Shown piece after piece: positions 55,001 through 64,000 of a stretch of 64,000 nt of DNA. Every line of letters begins with the position of its first letter. Position 1 is the stretch's first letter. Position numbers and translations under genes: made by a program. The notes under the pieces were generated by a model. That model searched no databases. It had not been told where the DNA came from and saw only the letters and a program-made list of their open reading frames with translations. This DNA comes from Diploscapter coronatus (lineage: Eukaryota; Nematoda; Chromadorea; Rhabditida; Rhabditidae): positions 1,240,001 to 1,304,000 of the forward strand of contig OZ038423.1 of the NCBI GenBank assembly GCA_964036155.1, written 5' to 3'.

Positions 55001-57467
55001 ATCGTCGTCCGATGTTCGGCGAAGAACCCCTATTGGACATCGGTGAAGAATACGACCTTTCCCTTGAATGTGATGTACCCGCCGATGCCTCTCGTCGACA
55101 GCCCCATCAAGATCGTCGTCGTGGAGGGCGAGTCGTTCAAGGAGAATCTGACCGTCAAGGCGAACCCGCCCGTCTCGGCTTGGAGATGGAGGAAGAACGG
55201 CATCCCCTTTGAGCATACGATTGGAAACGTCTTTGCCCGAGGCTCAGTGCTGAGCGGAAGGAGCCTGACGAGCCAAGACGCCGGCCAGTACACGATGTTT
55301 GCAATCAACAGCGTCGGGAACGTCAATTTCACGATCCATCTGATAGTCGAATATAGTGCAAAGGTCAAATTTAGCTTGTAAGACTTTCTTCTTCAACTTC
55401 GAACTTCAGATTATCCGAATTTCGTCCCCAGTGATTGCCTCAGAGGGAGATACAGTCGTCCTGGAGTGCGAGGCGGATGGTTATCCGAAGAAACATGAAA
55501 TGGTCGAATGGCGAAGGAAGGGGATCACGGTAATTCCTATTTAAAACAACAAAATGTTTCATTTTGAAATAATTGAAGATCGCCTCGTCTCATGAAGATT
55601 CAACTCGGGTGGTTTTGAGACTGAATGCCTCCAAGACGATCGAAGGTGAATACGTTTGCCGAGCAGATAACGGAGTGGGACAACCAGCTGAGAGCTCCAC
55701 GTTGGTATTCTTGAATTCGGCGCCCCAAGTTCTAGGCCTACCAATTCATTCTAAGGCCGCTGGATCATTGGGTAGGATTTCTTTTCTTTTAGTTTATGAG
55801 TTGAACGAATTCAAGCTTTGAAATTATTAGGCGGAAAAGCGAAGGCCAAGTGTCGAGCTCAAGGCGTTCCACTATCGAATTTCGTCTGGTACAGTGGTTC
55901 GCATCAGATCAAAGGCAACAGCTCGAAGTATACGATCACTAACAAGCGAATGGATCTGAACATGGCTGAGACGACGTTGTGGATCAACAACATCTCCCCA
56001 GACGACTACCAGAAGGAGCTGAGGTGCACGGCCTTCAACGACTTGGGCTCGGACACGAACATCATCGCACTTGGACCACTTTCTGCCCCCGACGTGCCCC
56101 ATAATATTCGTATTACCAACACAACGGACCAGTCCATTTCTATCGGTATTCATTTTTTGTTTATCTTCATCGGAATGGTGTGATTCCTTCTTGCAGCTTG
56201 GGACCCAGGCTTTGATGGCGGCACGAATCAGCACTTTGAACTTCACTACGAGAAGTACGGGTCACTTGAAGGACGTCAGGAGCGAGCCATCAATACCACT
56301 CACAATGTAAAATCTAAATTTATATTTTCTTCAAACATAGATTCGAACGTTTAGCAACTTCGGCTAACTGGACTGAACCCGGCTTCAACCTATCTATTCC
56401 AAGTCCGCTCCATCAACGAACGGGGCCTGAGCTCACCTTTATCAACACCGGCGGTGCATGCGACGACGCTGAACGAAGACGGACTTCAAGTTTCAGCTGT
56501 GCACACATTCAACGACCTGATAGCGACGAAGGCCACTCAGCTGTTATTCATCACTATTTGCGTCCTGCTGCTTCTATGCTGTTGCATCATCATTCTGTAC
56601 ATCAGCCAGAGAAATCGGAAAAAGAAGCTGCAAGAGAAAACCGAGCTGGTTCGAGCAAACGGCGAGTCTTCTGGCGGCATTATCCATCGAGTACAAGTCT
56701 ACGGAGCCACAGCACACGTAAACTGAACTTTGAGCCTTATCGAAAGACTGCAAGATTTCGAAATTCTAGATGCCACCACAAGCGAGACTGACAGATGGTC
56801 GACTACTAGATGCAGACCTGGACGCCAGCGAAGACGAGCACTCTGTTAGGACGATGATTGTAAGCAATTTTCGCTCCAATTTTTTCTAGGCGCGATAATT
56901 TTAGGAAGTGAACCCCAATGGCTGTATGCAGCAAATTTCGACTGATCTGTATGAACGAAGCTTATTCACCGAATACGATGGGTATGACGCCTCTGGTCGA
57001 ATGAACCCCGTCGCCCAATACAGCACCATTGGACGACGACCTTATGGTACCTACGCCAATGTACCTTATCCGGTATTTTTAACGAATGGAATTTGTTTTA
57101 AAAGCGAATTTTCGCAGGAACCGCCCAATAACCTGTCGCCCGCCCTTTCAAGGGGCAGTTTACAGCGGCGACGACAAAATAACAACAACAGTCCTCAATA
57201 CCTGACTACCTTCATACCCGAGTCTCCTAGGCCAGGTAAAATTTTACTACTGATATAAGAGCAATCTGAAAACCGGCGAGACCACGAGACATTGAGAAAT
57301 GGTGTGGGAAAAGAAGGCCCATCGTCCCCTTGTGCCCTACCCTAACCCTATACTATTTCTCCTATGTCTCGCGGTTTCCAAATAGCCATATAAAATAGTA
57401 ATGATAATAAATACTCAAAATTTGAGGCCCTATTCAATTCGCCCAATTGGAAGGCGACTTGGTCTAA
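52057..57467 (+). CDS. syg-2: SYG-2/nephrin-like cell adhesion receptor (nine Ig domains, FN3, TM, PDZ-type tail)
   Basis: The ATG at 52057 starts a signal peptide ([19 protein letters not shown]). Nine Ig-like units follow: Ig1 (CAYESRG…FECQ, with the [12 protein letters not shown] turn of the nephrin/Kirre class), Ig2 52730-53150, Ig3 53160-53730, Ig4 53790-54210, Ig5 54280-54630, Ig6 54700-55060, Ig7 55070-55350 (no cysteine pair), Ig8 55410-55730, Ig9 55840-56080. Then one FN3 domain (56085-56455), a transmembrane helix ([20 protein letters not shown], about 56540-56600) and a tyrosine-containing tail. The last exon (57427-57467) encodes only [12 protein letters not shown]; human nephrin ends in a similar …LRGHLV. 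In C. elegans SYG-2 on guidepost cells binds SYG-1 to place synapses. Ig plus FN3 order separates it from Kirre/SYG-1, which has five Ig. Several introns carry MITEs. A splice acceptor just before the ATG implies a 5' UTR intron or trans-splicing. Confidence 0.85.
52545..52655. repeat. Foldback element, single copy, in nephrin-like intron
   Basis: GGGGGATGAGATAATCGAATC and the inverse of GGGGATTATCTCATCTGCC surround a pyrimidine-rich centre with inner pair TTGCATAAGGC / TCTGCC. Imperfect arms, no clear target duplication. Confidence 0.55.
53463..53551. repeat. Family J fragment, in nephrin-like intron
   Basis: GTGCATACGCAATGCACACT through GTTTATTTCGCC to ATCGGTCATTCATAC matches, inverted, the left arm of the large foldback at 11785-12050. 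Only one arm is present here. Confidence 0.6.
57266..57388. mobile_element. Family A MITE, in last intron of nephrin-like gene
   Basis: CTGAAAACCGGCGAGACCAC and the inverse of CTCGCGGTTTCCAAATAGCC. The centre GAGAAATGGTGTGGGAAAAG and CTACCCTAACCCTATACTA is family A. The acceptor of the terminal 41-bp exon lies 38 bp downstream. Confidence 0.75.
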
Positions 57468-57814
57468 TCTCAGCAAGGATGATATCCCCGAAACTATTGA
57501 ATATCTCTCCTCTATCTTTCGCAATCTTGTCATATATTATTCTCCATGCATTTGCCCAACAAGTATAGGTCGTTACGGGTAGTCGATTGTTATTTATTTG
57601 CCTCAATGTGTTTTTTAATTGAATAAAGAAATTTATATCAGCTAACCAATCGTTTTGGCAAATATGTGAATCATCCGTAGATTATTACAATACAATGATG
57701 ATTCGCAGTATCGCTGACCTTTATCTCTGCGTCTCTTTCCGCCGCGTCTTGCGAAGATGCCCCAATTTGGTCCCCGGGGCGAAAGCCTCCTCCCCCCTTC
57801 TGCGTGTTTCTCCG

Positions 57815-60056
57815 ATGCCGGCCCCGTTCGATATCTCGCTTATTTCGACGCTTCTGTTATTGATCGACTTGGTTCTGCTTGTTCATCATGTAGACGGCTT
57901 TCACGTTCCATGTTCTCGTAGGCTTTTTCTTTCTTAATATACAGTGGCAAACAAACTCTGACACATTTCATGATATTTCGAAAGTTTGGATTTCTGTATT
58001 TTCACGAACCAACAACTGAGATGAAATTTTGAGAATAGTCGCTACTCAATGTCATTTTTGAGTAGCACAAAAGTCCAGCTAAATTGTATCAGTAAAAATA
58101 TAAGCGTGAAACATTTCGTAAGCAGGTCTGGTCAAAGACTAAGACCTTAAAAACTCAAGGTCGAAGACCAAGTCCCCAAAAACCCTCAAAGACAATGACA
58201 AAGCTTTGTCTAGCCCTGTCCATAAGTCATCACTGTTCTAGACAATTTTGTGCGTCACCGTCACCATCCTTTTATTTCTTCTAGAGAAACTCATTGGAAG
58301 TCCCTGTCTATTTGATGAGGAATGCTACGGGATGAACTCCGTCTGCCGGAAAGGAAGATGCACCTGCCCGACGAATTTCGAGGAATTCAATATTGATCCC
58401 GAGAAGCGAATATGTCGACTGGGTAAAACTCTTTCTAAAGAAGGATTTTGCAAATCCAATTTCCTTCAGCCCCGTCGAAGATTGGTGATACTTGCCAACG
58501 AGATTGCAAGCCACCTTTGCTTTGCCGTGATGGGCGTTGCGAGTGCTACGGCGGCAGTATTATCAACAACGAGTGTGTTGTTCGTGGGTTAAATCCATCT
58601 CGCTTAAATTTCGGAATAATAACATTGAAAACCCAATTTTAAGCCTGCCCTGCCGGTCAGCAGCTGTACGGTGTCGAGTGTACCCGAGTAGCAAAGTATG
58701 GGCAGACGTGCACTGAAGATCGTCATTGCATCGATCCGTTCAACGCTTGTATTGCTGGCACGTGCCAGTGCTCTCCTGGCACAACCAGGGATCTCATCAA
58801 AGGAATTTGCTATGCAGGTAAGCCCAGCTTTTATTTCAAATATCAGTTTTCCCTGCAGTCTGCCCCGACGGCATGCACCCTCGTCAGACCTGCCGACGTC
58901 TGTTCATCAACGACGTTGATATGCTCGAATCGGCTGCAAACACAGACAGCTGCCCTCTGGGATACCGCTGTGTCACCTATGGGAGTCCCTATGTCGGTCA
59001 TTGCTGCAGATTGAGATGTCCGTATGGAGAGCCGGATTTGAGCCAGTCCTGCGATGTTGGAGCTCCTATGGATTCCAAGTGTCGCCCTCTGACGCATTTC
59101 TGCTACACGATTACTGAACCTGGGTACGAAACGCCTTTCTTTTGCTTTACAGGCGGGCGTGAATTGGGATAAACCAACTACTGAATTTCAGATGGAAATC
59201 GTCGCTCTGCTGCCCAAGGCCTTGCCGAGACCCAACTCCTCTGTACATCAACGGTCAGTGCCACTCGATCGCTCATAGAGACGATCCATGCCACTTGGAC
59301 GAGCAGTGTGAAGGCGGAGTTACCATGGGATGCGTATTGGGCACTTGCAAGTGCAAGCTGGGATATCATGGGGTACAGGATTAAAATCAGTCGCTGGAAG
59401 TTTGTCGATCCGATATATAAGACTCGTCATTGTCTGATGTTCTCTTATCCATAGCGACGAATAGTGAATTGAAAGTAGGCTACGGTATATCTCTCAGCAG
59501 CATTCAAATATCGGATCGACAGACTTCCAAGTCTGATTCAAATGTCAACATTTGTTTATTGAATATCTTGAAGAACGACGACGAACGCTTTCCAACATGT
59601 GTGAAAAACTGTGAAATGGGGGAAATTGCTTCGACGGATAGATGCTTGCAGGTACTTTTTTATTATTTAAAAGGCAACCGGAAAACCATAGCCCTCGAGC
59701 CATGCGAAATAGTGTGTGGGGAAAAGAAATCCTATCAGCCAATACCCTACCCTAGCCATGCACCATTTCGCGATGGCTTAAGGGTTTGAGGGCTTATGGT
59801 TTTAAATAGCCATTTCAAAATCCATTTAAAGAAGACTACATTGAATGGACGGTGCCTTACAAATCTACAATGTCCCCATCAAGCGGAATGCAGATTTGGC
59901 ACATGCCAGTGCCATTGCGGCTTCGTCGTCGCCAAGTCCATCGTTGGCGAGCCCAATGGAATTTGTCAGAATCCTACAGACCCAGCTGGTATTGAATCCG
60001 TAATTCGGACCCTGTCCGAATTATTCAAAAGCAAAAATGATCTAGGTTCAGGGTAA
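57815..60056 (+). CDS. EB-module cysteine-rich secreted protein
   Basis: The ATG at 57815 is chosen because it gives a clean signal peptide (ISLISTLLLLIDLVLLVHHVDG) and then HVPCS at a donor. An upstream in-frame ATG at 57695 would add 40 residues. After an intron, exons at 58286-58421, about 58469-58590, 58643-58817, 58859-59123, 59191-59370, about 59575-59650 and 59832-60056 encode repeated EB modules. These have paired Cys such as CLFDEECYGMNSVCRKGRC-type patterns, CQRDCKPPLLCRDGRCEC, CTEDRHCIDPFNACIAGTC and CLTNLQCPHQAECRFGTC. The TAA is at 60054-60056. EB modules are nematode extracellular Cys-rich domains of largely unknown function. The gene starts 348 bp after the nephrin-like stop, on the same strand. 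A foldback (59389-59543) and a family A MITE (59673-59811) occupy two introns. Confidence 0.78.
59389..59543. repeat. Foldback element, single copy, in EB-module intron
   Basis: GTCGCTGGAAGTTTGTCGAT then CCGATATATAAG; the right arm ATATCGGATCGACAGACTTCC is the inverse over about 25 bp. Confidence 0.7.
59673..59811. mobile_element. Family A MITE, in EB-module intron
   Basis: GGCAACCGGAAAACCATAGC and the inverse of GCTTATGGTTTTAAATAGCC. The interior CCATGCGAAATAGTGTGTGG and CCATTTCGCGATGG pair. The flanks TATTTAAAA and ATTTCAAAA are similar but degraded. Confidence 0.78.
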
Positions 60057-60887
60057 CACTCATCCAGTCTATTTAAATTAATTTCGAATATAATAACGAC
60101 AAAATCGGGTATCTACTTTTGCCTTTCCATTTATATGATTCTCTGTTGAATTCCTTCGAAAGTATTTCAAGACGTTTGCGAGCGACGAGTTTTTGTTTCG
60201 CGTGGCTTGCGTATGTGATTCGGACGATTTAGCCGGGCGATGATCCGTGCCCCGAAGCCGAATTTAGTCGCCCGAAAGCCGAAACAAATCCTCCTCAAAC
60301 ACTTCGAGTTTTTCTGCCCTTCTCCACTTCATCGTTTATGTAAAATTCTCTGTGAAACCATAACATCAACAGCAAAGAGTTGTGCCATTTCCATATATGC
60401 TTGTATATGTCTGTAATTGCTATGCAATCACGTCGCTCTCGAAATGCTATATATGAAATTATTTATTCATCATTTTTTCTTTCCGAGAAAATAAAAACAG
60501 AGAAATACCATCAGTGAACAAAGGAATTATGAGAAATGAAAGAAAACGTAAGCACAAAGTCTCTATAATATTATGTCGCGCTTTTTTTGGAAATTGATGA
60601 TGGTCAATAATATTATATCGATTTTTGATGCATTATCTAGATGTAAGGGCAGTATGGCATAGACTAAATATATTTTTGAAAATTTAGAAAATATGCCCTT
60701 TTTTAAACATAATAATAAAATCTTTATATTTTGACAATTCATCAGTCGCGAAGTAAAATGACGAAGAAGAAGTAGCGCTAGGCTTATGAGAGAAATCTTG
60801 TAAAACAGAATTTGAGATGATCTAAATATTGCCGAATTTTAAGAAGACCAAGAAGAATAAATAAATTTTCACAAGTTGAATAAAAAT
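60057..60887. other. Intergenic, tail-to-tail genes
   Basis: About 830 bp between the EB-module stop and the actin stop; AT-rich toward the actin side. It should hold both 3' UTRs. AATAAA-like strings occur near 60490 (+) and as TTTATT near 60858 on the minus strand's 3' side. No repeat was seen. Confidence 0.6.
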
Positions 60888-62830
<1,943 letters not shown>

Positions 62831-64000
62831 CTAAAGTATCCAACGCATTATCAAATTTGCCTCCAGTGCCCGGATCCAGGAAACTCGCGGAACTTCCGGA
62901 ACCTTCCTATAGGAATCCTACTCTCTCTATGAGGTTCCTATAAGGAAGGGCCTCGGGAGTTTCGTCGATCCGAGCCCAGATCTTTCTCAATTGTGTACCT
63001 ATTGTGCATAGATTATAAGTTATGAGTGAGTGTCAGATTTCATCAGACCACTCATTTGCAAGAGTACACTTCCAGAGTGGACACTCAAAAGAAGACGAAA
63101 AGGAGAATATGGTAATTTCTTGGCCCTGACCAAAACTCTCTTGCCTGGCCATCTGTCCAAGAAGCGCAGATGGACTGAGATTTTCGCGAGATAAAGACGC
63201 AATTTATTGATCCAAAAGTAGATAGTATATGTTGCGAAATCGATATTGTGCACGCACACACAGTCTGCGTGATGAAATTGGCTCCGATCGACCGTTTGAT
63301 TACCCTAACTTTGCACTTTTCTTCTGCTGCGAGTCGGTCTGATGGTATGGCGAGAGACGGACCGGACCACATTTCCATTATTGACATATGCGACCGCCGG
63401 TCGCCTAGCTGACCTCTTTCTTCTCAGAAAATCTTTCCTCCGTCTCTATATACAGTCTCGTTCTAGGAAATGCGGGGGGCTAAATTCTGAGAATGCGCCT
63501 GTATTTACACTCTCTCTGCTCGCAGAAGCTGTTGCCCTCAAGCGCTCCTCGGCGGATTCCAAGAAGCTGAGCATGTATCAACAAAAATGATAGCGGAGAG
63601 GATATATTGCAAAAGATTTGCCAAATTCTCTTATCTATGAGAGATTTGTCCTTGACTTATTTTATCTCTCGCAGTCCTGTATGTCCTTTCCGATTATCGA
63701 TGCGAAAATGATATGACCCGTATGAATGTCGGCGGTGGCAGAAAATACCTAGCACCCCATCTCAGTAAAGTAGAAGGAGGAGAAGAAAAGTGTCCGAGAA
63801 TAGCCCAATCTCCCCCTTTTCCCCCAACCACTCAACCAACTAGTCGATAGCCGTCCGTGGCAGGCCAACAGCTATTTTTCTTCCTCTGCTTCCCCTCTCC
63901 CATCGGCTCTTGCCCATATTAGTCTTTTCTCCGTATTTTGGACCCGCCGCTTTATCAATCGTCCAGAACTGCATTAGGGATTTAGACAAAAGGTCCTTAA
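62831..64000. other. Presumed first intron and 5' flank of actin
   Basis: Contains a family D foldback 36 bp upstream of the acceptor (62866-62980) and long pyrimidine-rich stretches (63780-63960). I saw no DNGSGMCK-type exon on the minus strand. The remainder holds no supported feature. Confidence 0.55.
62866..62980. repeat. Family D foldback, copy 2, near actin splice acceptor
   Basis: CAGTGCCCGGATCCAGGAAAC and the inverse of GTTTCGTCGATCCGAGCCC, with inner pair ACCTTCCTATAGGAATCC / GAGGTTCCTATAAGGAAGG. It matches 34027-34139. Confidence 0.8.

Overview
The window looks like nuclear DNA of a nematode, most likely a chromadorean related to the rhabditids. The reasons are many tiny introns (often about 45-50 nt, GT...TTTAG or TTTCAG), compact multi-exon genes, and nematode-style families: a MOLO-1-like TPM-domain protein, ShKT-repeat and EB-module secreted proteins, a MEC-6/paraoxonase-like protein, a SYG-2/nephrin-type adhesion protein and a chain of four carboxypeptidase domains. 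It is not C. elegans as I know it, and I cannot name the species. From memory, several presumed C. elegans counterparts (syg-2, act-4, the multi-domain carboxypeptidase K10C2.1) are X-linked, which hints at an X-type linkage group; this is inference only.

Layout, left to right. The 3' end of a VWC-domain secreted protein (+, to 506). A membrane-anchored SMP lipid-transfer protein of the TMEM24/C2CD2 type with a C-terminal C1 zinc finger (-, 853-6057). A degenerating or rearranged F-box/kelch gene (-, 8859-10188). A paraoxonase-like membrane-anchored protein (-, 11029-13406). A four-domain serine carboxypeptidase gene of about 10 kb (+, 14182-24091). A sideroflexin (-, 24557-27121). A ninein-like coiled-coil protein (+, 28934-32690). 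A secreted protein of unknown family (+, 33394-36514). A MOLO-1-like TPM-domain membrane protein (-, 36754-39023). A secreted three-ShKT protein with a long Thr/Pro linker (-, 39991-44238). A gene-poor 7.8 kb stretch with a Helitron remnant. A nine-Ig SYG-2/nephrin-like adhesion receptor (+, 52057-57467). An EB-module secreted protein (+, 57815-60056). Actin (-, 60888-62830, first exon not found).

The genes do not form an operon or a shared pathway. Many are secreted or membrane proteins, and several belong to neuronal or muscle-related families (MOLO-1, MEC-6/POML, SYG-2, actin).

The most striking non-genic feature is the density of short foldback elements (MITEs). I count about 38 in 64 kb, in about ten repeated families plus singletons. 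Most lie in introns or next to genes. Target-site duplications can be read directly: 9 bp (Mutator-like families A and G, and a single element), 8 bp (hAT-like), 8-9 bp (family B), and TA (mariner-like family C). They have reshaped gene structure in places. One lies in the last kelch exon and one has duplicated a splice donor. Separately, one carboxypeptidase intron has an apparent G-to-T change at the first base of its donor. The first carboxypeptidase domain has lost its catalytic serine.
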